Translations under genes and position numbers: made by a program
In this document: positions 1 to 8,651 of the stretch, piece after piece
Layout of the letters: the number at the start of each line of letters is the position of its first letter
How positions within the stretch are numbered: position 1 is the stretch's first letter
NCBI GenBank assembly: GCA_018268675.1
Contig: JAFDWB010000063.1
Coordinates: 1-40,782 of the forward strand
DNA length: 40,782 bases
DNA from: Actinomycetota bacterium
Lineage (GTDB): Bacteria; Actinomycetota; Thermoleophilia; Solirubrobacterales; 70-9
Direction of reading: 5' to 3'
Notes under the pieces: model-generated
Told to the model about the DNA's origin: nothing
Databases searched by the model: none
What the model saw: only the letters and a program-made list of their open reading frames with translations

Positions 1-6
1 GATACG

Positions 7-52
7 CGCTGCAGCGACAGGTGTCGCCGGGACGACACCTGTCGCTGCAGCG
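7..52. repeat. Perfect 20-bp inverted repeat (hairpin)
   Basis: Arms 7-26 and 33-52 are perfect reverse complements separated by a 6-nt loop (27-32). The outer ten bases of each arm, CGCTGCAGCG, are themselves palindromic. No T-run follows on either strand, so if it is a transcription terminator it is of the tract-less kind common in GC-rich actinobacteria. The gene it would serve lies upstream of the window. Confidence 0.8.
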
Positions 53-85
53 AGCTCCGGGGCCTCGATCTCGGCCTTCAAATGG

Positions 86-245
86 CACGGAAGTGTGACG
101 TCCCCGACGTCTTTCGTCACGAACCCGTGCCCTCTTCCCCACGCACCCCTCACGTCCCGGGCGCCTCATGGGGGTCACAGCCTGCCAGGAGCCCCATGAG
201 GCGCCCGGGACGTGACTCGGACGGCCGCCCCGGCCAGAACCCTGC
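86..245. repeat. Dispersed intergenic repeat, copy A, carrying a 23-bp hairpin
   Basis: Bases 127-157 match 24980-25010 at 27 of 31 positions, and bases 215-230 match 25019-25034 exactly (16 of 16). Between these two blocks copy A has 57 nt where copy B has only 8. The extra sequence is mostly a perfect hairpin with arms 151-173 and 192-214 and an 18-nt loop. No gene is supported in 1-268; the small reading frames there look like chance. The hairpin lies 54 bp beyond the stop codon of the ErpA-type gene (minus strand), so it could end that transcript. Confidence 0.7.
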
Positions 246-268
246 CCGTCCCTTGGAAGGACTTCGAA

Positions 269-637
269 TCAGACGCCGGCGGCAGCCGCGTCCTCTTTCA
301 CCTGGAAAGAGGAGCCGCAGCCGCAGGCGGCCACGACGTTCGGGTTGTTGACCTGGAAGCCGGCGCCCTGGAGGCCTTCGACGTAGTCGACCTCGGAGCC
401 GAAGACGAACTGCATCGAGACCTTGTCGACGACGACGGAGACGCCGTCGACGGTGAAGACGTGGTCGTCGTCCTTCGCCTTGTCGAAGGCGAGCGCGTAC
501 TGGAAGCCGGAGCAGCCGCCGCCGCGCACGGCGACGCGCAGGGCCTGGTCGGTGCCCTCCTGGCCGGCCAGCAGCTCGCCGATCTTGGCGGCGGCTTTGT
601 CAGACAGGGTGATCGCTGCGTTGGTCGTGTCGGTCAC
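269..637 (-). CDS. erpA: A-type iron-sulfur carrier protein (ErpA/HesB-IscA family)
   Basis: The 122-residue product has the three conserved cysteines of A-type carriers: C42 in GGGCSGFQY and C105/C107 in ACGCGSSF near the C-terminus. These proteins bind a [2Fe-2S] or [4Fe-4S] cluster in the cytosol and pass it to apo-proteins; likely local clients are not obvious, although BioB lies in the same window. The start is a GTG at 637 with no Shine-Dalgarno. A TACACT -10-like hexamer (645-650) sits about 8 nt upstream, which would suit a leaderless transcript. Divergent from the DegV gene. ErpA rather than IscA or SufA is the usual actinobacterial name, but subfamily is not proved here. Confidence 0.9.
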   Translation of the reverse strand: MTDTTNAAITLSDKAAAKIGELLAGQEGTDQALRVAVRGGGCSGFQYALAFDKAKDDDHVFTVDGVSVVVDKVSMQFVFGSEVDYVEGLQGAGFQVNNPNVVAACGCGSSFQVKEDAAAAGV

Positions 638-644
638 TTCACAA

Positions 645-650
645 AGTGTA
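645..650 (-). promoter_or_regulatory. Candidate -10 box of the erpA-type gene (leaderless)
   Basis: On the minus strand TACACT ends 8 nt before the GTG start codon at 637. Transcription would then begin at or next to the start codon. No convincing -35 is visible. Weak evidence by itself; it explains the lack of a ribosome binding site. Confidence 0.3.
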
Positions 651-719
651 GCGAGGTCGCGGCGGCAACCGTGGCGGCCCGGCCGGGCTGACGACGGCGC
701 GTTTGGCAGAATCGACGCT

Positions 720-1601
720 GTGAGCGCCGGGGCCGAGACCGCGATCGTCTGCGACAGCAGCCAGTACCTGCCCCCCGAGGTGATCGGCGCGAAAGGGATC
801 GGGGTGGTCAGCCTCTACGTCTCGATCGACGGGCAGCAGGAACGCGAGCTGCAGATCACCGACTACGACGACTTCTACGGCCGGCTGCGCCAATCCAGCA
901 GCGGGGCGACGACCTCCCAGCCCTCGCTCGGCGACTTCCTCGACGTCTGGCAGCCGCTACTCGACGCGGGCAAGGAGGTCGTCTCGATCCACATCTCCTC
1001 GGCCATCTCCGGCACCTTCGAGGCCGCCAACCAGGCCCGCCAAAGGCTGGTCGAGGAGGGCAAGGGCGGCGATCGCGTCCATGTCTACGACTCCGAAATG
1101 GCCTGCGGGGCGACCGGCCTTTGCGTGCTTGCCGCGGCCGCGGCGATCGAAGCAGGCGGCGGACCGGCGGAGGCGCTCGCTCGCGCCCAGGACGTACGCG
1201 ACACGCTGAAGATGTGGTTCGCCGTCGACACGCTCGAGTACCTGCGCAAGGGAGGCCGCATCGGCGGCGCCAGCGCCTGGATCGGCGGCGCCCTCAAGAT
1301 CAAGCCGATCCTCACCATCGACCGCGAAATCGTCCCGATCGAACGGGTCCGCACCCGCGCCCGCTCGCTCGAGCGCCTGCGTGGCTACGCCCGCCAGCTG
1401 CACGAATCGGGCGCCGACGCCTGGGTCGTCCAGCACATCCAGGATCCCGAGACGGCGGCGACGCTGGCCGCCGACTGCCGCGAGATCTTCGGCGGCGAGC
1501 CCGCCTTCATCTCCGAGATCGGCCCGGTGATCGGCGCCCACGTCGGGCCCGGCCTGATCGGCCTCGGGGCCGTGTCCTGGTCCCTTCTCAAAGCAGGCTG
1601 A
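720..1601 (+). CDS. DegV family fatty-acid-binding protein
   Basis: 293 residues from the GTG at 720, the usual DegV length. Visible family marks are VCDSSQYLPP near the N-terminus, TSQPSLGDF around residue 60, HISSAISGTFEAA, the YDSEMACGATG strand, EYLRKGGRIGGASAWIG, and a C-terminal GPVIGAHVGPGLIG loop that closes over the ligand. DegV/FakB proteins bind a single fatty acid and in Firmicutes present it to a FakA kinase; no FakA is in this window, so the partner is unknown. The reading frame stays open far upstream, but GTG 720 gives the family-typical N-terminus. It lies 16 nt before the FMN reductase and may be co-transcribed with it. Confidence 0.88.
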   Translation: MSAGAETAIVCDSSQYLPPEVIGAKGIGVVSLYVSIDGQQERELQITDYDDFYGRLRQSSSGATTSQPSLGDFLDVWQPLLDAGKEVVSIHISSAISGTFEAANQARQRLVEEGKGGDRVHVYDSEMACGATGLCVLAAAAAIEAGGGPAEALARAQDVRDTLKMWFAVDTLEYLRKGGRIGGASAWIGGALKIKPILTIDREIVPIERVRTRARSLERLRGYARQLHESGADAWVVQHIQDPETAATLAADCREIFGGEPAFISEIGPVIGAHVGPGLIGLGAVSWSLLKAG

Positions 1602-1617
1602 CCGCCGCCGCGCCCCG

Positions 1618-2163
1618 ATGGCGAAGCTGCTGCTGATCTCCGGCAGCCTGCGCGGCGCCTCGACCAACTCGGCGACCACGCGGACGGCGGCGGCGCTGGC
1701 GCCGGACGGGGTCGAGGCGAGGATCTACGACGGCATGGGCCGCCTCCCCCACTTCAACCCCGACGACGACCCGGCCGACGGGGTCGGGCTCGACCCCGAG
1801 GTGGCGGCGCTGCGAGCGGCACTCGGCAAGAGCGACGCGCTCCTCCTCTCGACCCCGGAGTACGCGGGCGCCCTGCCGGGCTCGTTCAAGAACCTGCTCG
1901 ACTGGACCGTCGGCGGCGGCCAGACCTACGGGATGCCGGTCGCCTGGATCAACGTCTCCGGCGCCGCCGCGCCGACCGGTGGCGCCGATGCCCACGAGAG
2001 CCTCCGCAAAGTCCTCGGCTATACCGGCGCGCGGATCGTCGAGGACGCCGTCCTGCGCCTGCCGCTGTCGCGCGACGACATCGGCGCGGACGGGCTGATC
2101 GCCCCGAGCGGGGCACGCGCTGCGATCGTCGCGGCCGTCACCGCGCTCTTCACGGCGAGCTAG
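1618..2163 (+). CDS. NADPH-dependent FMN reductase family protein
   Basis: 181 residues with a flavodoxin-like fold. The N-terminal phosphate-binding loop is ISGSLRGASTNSA (about residues 7-19). The TPEYAGALPGSFKNLLDW block near residue 80-97 is diagnostic of the FMN_red family (PF03358), which includes azoreductases and chromate/quinone reductases. The electron acceptor cannot be told from sequence. No clear Shine-Dalgarno precedes the ATG, which lies 16 nt after the DegV stop. The stop codon overlaps the stop of the convergent DUF3618 gene by a few bases. Confidence 0.85.
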   Translation: MAKLLLISGSLRGASTNSATTRTAAALAPDGVEARIYDGMGRLPHFNPDDDPADGVGLDPEVAALRAALGKSDALLLSTPEYAGALPGSFKNLLDWTVGGGQTYGMPVAWINVSGAAAPTGGADAHESLRKVLGYTGARIVEDAVLRLPLSRDDIGADGLIAPSGARAAIVAAVTALFTAS

Positions 2164-2426
2164 TAGCCGCGCTTCCTCCGCCGTCGGCCGCGCATCAATC
2201 TGATCCCGACGAGGAACCCGACCGCGGCCGCGGCCATGACCAACTGCGGTTTGTGCTCCTCGAGCTGGCGGCGCCAGTCGGTGACTTCGGTGACCTTGCC
2301 GCGCAGGGCTTCGACGTTCGACCCCAACTGCACGCGCTGGACGTCGATGTCACGGCGGATCTCCGCCGCCGAGCGCCCCGGTTTGCCCGCCGTGGAGGGC
2401 CGCGCCGGTTTCGGGTCGACGCTCAT
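2160..2426 (-). CDS. DUF3618 small membrane protein
   Basis: 88 residues. The central AEIRRDIDVQRVQLGSNVEAL segment followed by a predicted amphipathic helix is the DUF3618 signature. A hydrophobic stretch, LVMAAAAVGFLVGIRL, near residues 63-78 ends in a very basic tail (RGRRRRKRGY) that should stay cytosolic. Function is unknown; the family almost always sits next to a holin-superfamily III protein, as here. Its ATG overlaps the TGA of the upstream gene (ATGA, 2423-2426), so translation is probably coupled. Confidence 0.8.
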   Translation of the reverse strand: MSVDPKPARPSTAGKPGRSAAEIRRDIDVQRVQLGSNVEALRGKVTEVTDWRRQLEEHKPQLVMAAAAVGFLVGIRLMRGRRRRKRGY

Positions 2427-2884
2427 TTGTCCTCCTTCGACAGCATTTCCTTGGTCAGCTTGGCCTCTTCGATCGCCTGTTCCGGCACCGGCGGGGAGCC
2501 GGCCTTCACCGCTTTGTAGGCGACGAGCGCGGCCAGCGCGGCGATCAGCAGGAAGACGGCGGCCTCGATGAAGAAGCCGGGCCACGTCTTGCCGTTGAAG
2601 ACCTCTTCGTTCAGCAGCCAGGCGATCCCCTCCATCACCAGGATCAGGGCGAGGAAGGCGAACGTCCCGGCGGCGATCCCGACCGCGGCGCCGCTCGCGA
2701 TCTTGCCCGCCTTCTCGGAGACCTCGGCCTTGGCGAGCTCGATCTCCTCGCGGACGAGGCCGGAGAGCCCTTCGGTGACGTCGAAGACGAGCTCGCCGAG
2801 CTTGCGCTCGTCCTTCGGCGCGTCCGGCGGCGGCACCGGGGGCGGCGTCTGTGGGTTGACTGGTGGCGTCTGGCTGTCGGGCAT
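2423..2884 (-). CDS. Phage holin superfamily III / DUF1469-type membrane protein
   Basis: 153 residues. A proline-rich N-terminus (residues 1-25) is followed by an amphipathic segment (LVREEIELAKAEVSEKA) and two membrane helices (about 65-90 and 105-130). This matches the Phage_holin_3_6 (PF07332) architecture of chromosomal actinobacterial proteins; despite the name they are not shown to be lytic. The start ATG at 2884 is preceded by GAGGGAG 5 nt upstream and was preferred over an earlier start. It is translationally coupled to the DUF3618 gene and follows a 44-residue membrane protein gene by 13 nt. Confidence 0.8.
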   Translation of the reverse strand: MPDSQTPPVNPQTPPPVPPPDAPKDERKLGELVFDVTEGLSGLVREEIELAKAEVSEKAGKIASGAAVGIAAGTFAFLALILVMEGIAWLLNEEVFNGKTWPGFFIEAAVFLLIAALAALVAYKAVKAGSPPVPEQAIEEAKLTKEMLSKEDK

Positions 2885-2897
2885 CGGGCTCCCTCTC

Positions 2898-3032
2898 TCA
2901 GTCCGGCGGATCTTCACCGTAGATGCGGCGGAAGACGGTGGCGGCGACGCGCGCCGCGGCGATGCTGGCCAGCGCCCCGAAGCCCGCCAGCAAGCCGCTC
3001 CAGACCAGCCTCTTTACCAACTCGTTGTCCAC
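2898..3032 (-). CDS. Small single-span membrane protein (DUF4235-like?)
   Basis: A 44-residue reading frame starts at GTG 3032 (VDNELVKRLVWSGLLAGFGA...) and ends in RRIYGEDPPD. One hydrophobic helix spans about residues 9-31. It lies in the same orientation 13 nt before the holin-family gene. In other actinobacteria that pair is often accompanied by a DUF4235 protein, and the GLLAG start and xxGEDPP end recall a shortened DUF4235, but this is inference. AGGA abuts the start codon and GAGGGG lies about 13 nt upstream, so the ribosome site is not ideal. Confidence 0.55.
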   Translation of the reverse strand: MDNELVKRLVWSGLLAGFGALASIAAARVAATVFRRIYGEDPPD

Positions 3033-3072
3033 TCCTACGACCTTTCCCCTCGCGGTGACGCCGAAACCTTAG

Positions 3073-3687
3073 TCAGCGCGGCTCGAGGCCGTCGCAAATC
3101 GTCGTCACCAAAAGGTTCCTTGCTTCGTCGAAGCGGGCGTCGGCGGGGGCGACGTCGTCGAAGATCCACTCGGTGAGGAGCTGCTCGACGGCGCCGTAGA
3201 AGGCCTGCGAGGCGAAGCGCGGGGCGACGTCGGAGCGGAACTCGCCCGCCGCCTGACCGTCGGCGACGATCTTCGCGATCCCTTCGTAGGCGCGGCGGAT
3301 CTCCTCCAGGTGGGTGCGGCCGAACGAGTTCGCGGCGCGCGTGACCTCGACGATGATCACCTTCATCAGCTCCGGGTCGTGGCGGTAGGAGTCGAAGATG
3401 AAGGCGGCGACCGCGCCGAGCTTCTCGCGGTGGCTCCCCGGCGTCTGTTCGGCCCCCTCGATCGCCGCCAGCAGCAGCGACCAGCGCTCGAGGAAGAGTT
3501 CGTTCAGCACCTGGTCCTTGGAGTTGAAGTAGTGGTAGACGAGGCCGTAGGCGACCCCCGCCTCGTCGGCGATGTCGGAGACGCGGGTGGCGTGGAAGCC
3601 CTGGCGGGCGAAGACCGTGACCGCGGCGTCGAGGATCTGCCGGCGTTTGTCGACGGCGCCGGAGCGCTGTTGGACCGAGCGCTCCAT
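3073..3687 (-). CDS. TetR family transcriptional regulator
   Basis: 204 residues. The N-terminal TetR helix-turn-helix is clear: RRQILDAAVTVFARQGFHAT, then VSDIADEAGVAYGLVYHYF (about residues 15-55). The C-terminal ligand domain resembles that of lipid-responsive TetRs, but the ligand is not inferable. The ATG at 3687 shares its A with the TGA of the upstream nitrilase gene (TGATG), so the two are one operon. A 7-2-7 inverted repeat at 4561-4576 upstream of the operon is the likely autoregulatory operator. Confidence 0.9.
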   Translation of the reverse strand: MERSVQQRSGAVDKRRQILDAAVTVFARQGFHATRVSDIADEAGVAYGLVYHYFNSKDQVLNELFLERWSLLLAAIEGAEQTPGSHREKLGAVAAFIFDSYRHDPELMKVIIVEVTRAANSFGRTHLEEIRRAYEGIAKIVADGQAAGEFRSDVAPRFASQAFYGAVEQLLTEWIFDDVAPADARFDEARNLLVTTICDGLEPR

Positions 3688-4520
3688 CAGGATCCCGCCG
3701 GGGCGCGGTCGGGCCACGCGTAGGCGGCCGGGCGGCGGTTGGCGAGCGCGGGCAGGGCCTCGCGGACGCGCTCCTGGGCGGCGAGGTCGAGGTCGGCGCG
3801 GACGAAGCACTCCTCGTCGGGCGCCGTCGCCAGCACCACCCCCCAGGGGTCGACGATCATCGAGCGCCCGTAGCTGTCGAAGTGTGGCGGCGCCTTGCCG
3901 ACCTGGCCGGGGGCGAGGACGAAGACCGCGTTCTCGATCGCCCGGGCGCGCAGCAGCACCTCCCAGTGGTCGCGGCCGGTGGTGCTGGTGAAGGCGGCCG
4001 GGACGGCGACCAGGCGGGCGCCGCGCACGGCGAGGATCCGGTGCAACTCGGGAAAGCGCAGGTCGTAACAGATCGTCAGCCCGGCGAGGAGGTCCCCGAC
4101 CGGCGCGGTGACGATCTCGGTGCCCGGCTGCTCGTGGGCCGACTCACGGTAGGAGACACCGCCCGCGTCGACGTCGAACATGTGGATCTTGCGGTAGACG
4201 GCGAGGTCCTCGCCGTCGGGCCCGATCAGCACCGAGGCGTTGAAGGGCTTCTCCCCCTCCCCGGCGCGCTCGGAGATCGAGCCCGCCAGCAGGTGGATGC
4301 CGAGCGCCCGAGCCCAGTCGCGGGCAGCCGTGAGGCTCGGGCCGTCGAGCGGCTCCGCCCCGGCGACCATCTCCTCGCCGGCCGCGAGCAGGTTCCACTT
4401 CTCCGGCAGGGCGACGAGCTCGGCGCCGTCGGCGGCCGCGGCGCGGACCAGCGCCTCGGCGGCGGCCAAGTTGCGGGCCTTCTCGGCGGTAGAGTTGAGT
4501 TGTACGGCGGCGACGCGCAT
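3687..4520 (-). CDS. Carbon-nitrogen hydrolase (nitrilase superfamily, Nit1/Nit2-like amidase)
   Basis: 277 residues with the complete catalytic triad E40 (LPEKWN), K111 (YRKIHMFD) and C151 (TICYDLRFPEL). The ICYDLRFPEL motif and length fit the Nit branch, which acts as deaminated-glutathione amidase or omega-amidase on 2-oxo acid amides. The exact substrate is an inference from family. The start ATG at 4520 is chosen because the protein then begins MRVAAVQLNS, the standard N-terminal strand. Co-transcribed with the TetR gene. Confidence 0.88.
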   Translation of the reverse strand: MRVAAVQLNSTAEKARNLAAAEALVRAAAADGAELVALPEKWNLLAAGEEMVAGAEPLDGPSLTAARDWARALGIHLLAGSISERAGEGEKPFNASVLIGPDGEDLAVYRKIHMFDVDAGGVSYRESAHEQPGTEIVTAPVGDLLAGLTICYDLRFPELHRILAVRGARLVAVPAAFTSTTGRDHWEVLLRARAIENAVFVLAPGQVGKAPPHFDSYGRSMIVDPWGVVLATAPDEECFVRADLDLAAQERVREALPALANRRPAAYAWPDRAPAGS

Positions 4521-4560
4521 TTCGGGCGTTTTACGGGGCTTTCTCGGCAAGGAAAAACCC

Positions 4561-4576
4561 GATTGACTCGTCAATC
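4561..4576. promoter_or_regulatory. Inverted repeat GATTGAC-TC-GTCAATC, likely TetR operator
   Basis: Perfect 7-bp arms with a 2-bp spacer, 41 bp upstream of the nitrilase-TetR operon start. Size and symmetry are typical of TetR-family operators. It is the only such element I found in the window. Assignment to the adjacent TetR is inference. Confidence 0.6.
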
Positions 4577-4617
4577 AGGAGCCAGTATAGGCCGCCGACG
4601 CCCGGCGACCGCGCCGA

Positions 4618-5310
4618 TCAGCCGCGACGGGCTTCCAGCTCGGCGACCAGCAGCTTGGTGTGGAGGGAGGCGATCAGGTCCTTGAGCGGCTGAGCGCCCG
4701 TTTCGAGCATCTCGACGACCCGCTCGGGGGGAATCTCCCCCGCCAGCCGGTTCATCACCATGTCGACCTCCTCGCGGACCAGCGATTCGAGCGCGTTCTT
4801 GTAGCGGAGGGTGTCGTACACGGTGAAGCCGATCTGCTCGTCGTAGCCGCCGGCGCGGAAGCGGCTGATCGCCTCGATGATCGTCACGTCGGAGGGCGAG
4901 TAGCCGCGCTTCGTCGGGGTGAGGACGCCGATCTCGGCGAGCCGGTCGAGCACCTCCTTGGGCACGCCGTAGCGCCGGCGGACGTCGGCGGCGCTGGTCC
5001 GGGTGCGCTCGCCGGCGAGCGCCCGGTCGAGGATCTGGTCCTCCAGCGCGAGCAGCGCCTCGGCCCGGTCGGTCCCCTCGTCGAGCACCCCCTTGATCGC
5101 CTTCAGCGGCATGAAGCGCTCCTCCTGCAGACGCTTGATCAGGCGGATGCGGTCGACGAACTCGGGCGGGTAGTAGGCCATGTTGCGGCTCGTCTTCACC
5201 CCTTCCGGGAGCAGCCCCTCGCGCAGGTAGTGCTTGATCGTCGGCGCCGGGACGCCGCTGGCCTCGGCCAGCTCGCCCATCCGCAGCAGCTCGGTCGCCT
5301 CGGCGGCCAT
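4618..5310 (-). CDS. MerR family transcriptional regulator
   Basis: 230 residues. N-terminal MerR winged helix: LLRMGELAEASGVPAPTIKHY at about residues 8-28, then LREGLLPEG and the AYYPPEFVDRIRLIKRLQEE wing/dimerisation start. The remaining 150 residues form an unassigned effector or coiled-coil region. It is the last gene of the crotonase-carboxyltransferase-BKACE operon, 3 nt after the BKACE stop. A MerR-family regulator (LiuR) controls branched-chain acyl-CoA genes in proteobacteria, so control of its own operon is a reasonable inference. Confidence 0.88.
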   Translation of the reverse strand: MAAEATELLRMGELAEASGVPAPTIKHYLREGLLPEGVKTSRNMAYYPPEFVDRIRLIKRLQEERFMPLKAIKGVLDEGTDRAEALLALEDQILDRALAGERTRTSAADVRRRYGVPKEVLDRLAEIGVLTPTKRGYSPSDVTIIEAISRFRAGGYDEQIGFTVYDTLRYKNALESLVREEVDMVMNRLAGEIPPERVVEMLETGAQPLKDLIASLHTKLLVAELEARRG

Positions 5311-5313
5311 CGC

Positions 5314-6207
5314 CTACGCCATGGCCGCGTCGCGGGCGGCGATCCCGAGCAGCTCCCGCGCCTCGGCGACGGTGGCCGGGCGACGGCCGACGTCTTCGGC
5401 CATCTGCCGCGCCTTGCCGACCAGGTCGCCGTTGGAGCGCGCCATCGTCCCGTCGGGCAGGTAGAGGTTGTCCTCGACCCCGGCGCGCACGTTGCCGCCG
5501 AGCACCAAGGCCGCGGCGAGCAGTTTCCACTGGTCGCGGGAGATGCCGATCAGCTGCCACTGGTTGGGGCCCTCCGGCCCGCCCGGGATCTGGTCGGACA
5601 TCGCGGTGACGTTGCGCGGGGTCGGGCGGATGCCGCCGGTCACCCCCATCACCAGCGAGATCTGGAGGGGCGGCTCGAGCAGGCCCATGTCGAGCAGCGG
5701 GTCAAGGTTGGCGACGTGGCCCGCGTCGAAGCACTCGTGCTCGGGCTTGATCCCGAGGTCGCGCATCGCGGTGAGGAACTCGGTGATCGTGTCGAAGCTG
5801 TTCTCGAACACCGCCTTGAAGACGAAGTCTTTACGCCGCCGCGAGTACTTCGCGTAGTTCATCGAGCTCATGTTGAGCGCCGCCACTTCCGGTCGACACT
5901 CGCGCAGGTAGTCGATGCGCTTCTCGATCGGGACCCCGATCGCGCCGGTCGAGTAGTTGACGATCACGTCGTCGACCGCGCCGCGGATCGCCTCGGTGAT
6001 CGCGCGGAAGTCCTCGACCTCGTAGGAGGGATTGCCGTCGGGCTTGCGCGCGTGGATGTGGATCTGGGACGCCCCCTCCTCGACCGCCCGCCGGGCCTCG
6101 GCGGCGTACTCCTCCGGCGTGTAGGGGATCGCCGGGCACTGGTCCCGATTCGCGATCACGCCGCTGATCGAGCAACTGATGATCACCGGGTCCTCGTAGC
6201 GGCTCAT
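5314..6207 (-). CDS. BKACE family enzyme (3-keto-5-aminohexanoate cleavage enzyme-like)
   Basis: 297 residues, TIM-barrel BKACE/DUF849 family. These Zn-dependent enzymes condense a beta-keto acid with acetyl-CoA, releasing acetoacetate and a new acyl-CoA. Seen: the zinc-binding HIHAR (H48, H50), NYSTGA, FDAGH, and the C-terminal GGNVRAGVEDNLYLPDG loop. The beta-keto acid substrate varies widely within the family and cannot be assigned here. AGGAGG overlaps the stop codon of the upstream carboxyltransferase gene and is well placed for this ATG. Linkage to a carboxyltransferase and crotonase rather than to lysine-fermentation genes is notable. Confidence 0.88.
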   Translation of the reverse strand: MSRYEDPVIISCSISGVIANRDQCPAIPYTPEEYAAEARRAVEEGASQIHIHARKPDGNPSYEVEDFRAITEAIRGAVDDVIVNYSTGAIGVPIEKRIDYLRECRPEVAALNMSSMNYAKYSRRRKDFVFKAVFENSFDTITEFLTAMRDLGIKPEHECFDAGHVANLDPLLDMGLLEPPLQISLVMGVTGGIRPTPRNVTAMSDQIPGGPEGPNQWQLIGISRDQWKLLAAALVLGGNVRAGVEDNLYLPDGTMARSNGDLVGKARQMAEDVGRRPATVAEARELLGIAARDAAMA

Positions 6208-6216
6208 CGCGTCCTC

Positions 6217-7814
<1,598 letters not shown>

Positions 7815-7815
<1 letters not shown>

Positions 7816-8606
7816 CAGCGTCCCCGCCAGCGCGGCTCGCGCTTCTCGAAGAAGGCGGCGACGCCCTCGCGCAGGTCCTCGGTGGTGAGGGTGAGGCTGA
7901 GCTGGGAGCGCAGGTACTCGAGCGCGTCGTCGACCGGCATGTCGGCCTGCCGATACATCGCGTCGTGGCCGAGCTTCATCAGCAGTGGAGACTTCGCCGC
8001 GAGCCGGGTCGCCCAGTCGGCGACGGCGGCGTCGAACTCGGCGGCCGGGACGGCCTTGTTGGCGAGGCCGAAGCTCACCGCCTCGGCGGCGCTCATCCGG
8101 TCGCCGAGCAGCATCATCTCGTTGACCTTCTTGCGCGGCACGTCGCGGAAGATCAGCGCCATGATCATGTAGGGGAAGGCGCCGACGTTGATCTCGGGAG
8201 TGGCGAAGAGGGCGCCCTCCTTGGCGATCACCAGGTCGCAGGAGAGGGCGAGGCCGAGGCCGCCCGCCAGCACGTGGCCGTTGACGGCGCAGAGCGAGGG
8301 CTTGCCGAGCCGCGGCATCAGGCGGAAGAACTCGAGGAAGAGGTCGGAGGCATAGTGCTTCTGGATCAGGGAGGCATCGGCGGCGAAGCCGCCGAGATCG
8401 GCGCCGGCGCAGAAGACCTTCTCCCCCGCGCCGGTCAGGACGACGGCGCGCACCGCCTCGGAGTCGCGCGCCGTCTCCATCGCGGCGACCAGGTCGGCGA
8501 GCATCTGCCCGGAGAGCATGTTGCGCTTCTCGGGGTCGTTCAGGGTCACCGTCGCGACGCCGCCCGCGACCTCGTAGAGGACCTTCTCGAAGCTCCCGTC
8601 ACCCAT
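7815..8606 (-). CDS. Enoyl-CoA hydratase/isomerase (crotonase) family protein
   Basis: 263 residues. Oxyanion-hole segments are VFCAGADLGG (about 65-74) and NGHVLAGGLGLALSCD (about 109-124). Compared with classic crotonase, the first catalytic Glu (E144 in rat, in GGGCELAMMCD) is Gly here, while the second (in ATPEINVG) is kept. This suggests a hydratase variant, isomerase or other crotonase chemistry. First gene of the operon; start ATG at 8606. A conserved 21-nt site (8631-8651) and a CGATA-N6-TATCG dyad lie just upstream. Confidence 0.88.
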
Positions 8607-8617
8607 CGCGGTGGGAA

Positions 8618-8633
8618 CGATAGCGCGTTATCG
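8618..8633. promoter_or_regulatory. Dyad CGATA-N6-TATCG before the crotonase operon
   Basis: A 5-6-5 inverted repeat 12 bp upstream of the crotonase start. On the minus strand it contains GATAAC, a possible -10 element. It overlaps the edge of the 21-nt conserved site. Short, so chance is possible. Confidence 0.3.
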
Positions 8634-8651
8634 AAAGTAGGAAGTTCTACT
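8631..8651. promoter_or_regulatory. Conserved 21-nt regulatory site, copy 1
   Basis: Reads TCGAAAGTAGGAAGTTCTACT on the plus strand across 21 nt and matches 9485-9505 at 19 of 21 positions. The core AAGTAG-N6-CTACTT (8635-8652) is an inverted repeat. It sits 25 bp upstream of the crotonase operon and overlaps the stop codon of the RTX-repeat gene. A shared operator or promoter element is the simplest reading; the MerR in this operon is the nearest candidate regulator. Confidence 0.6.

Noticed and set aside
82-351. An 89-codon plus frame at the window start
   Set aside because: It crosses the dispersed repeat hairpin and enters erpA antisense; composition is random-like and there is no ribosome site.
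2423-2884. Holin-family gene as evidence of a prophage
   Set aside because: Chromosomal holin-superfamily III/DUF3618 pairs are common in actinobacteria; no other phage genes are present.
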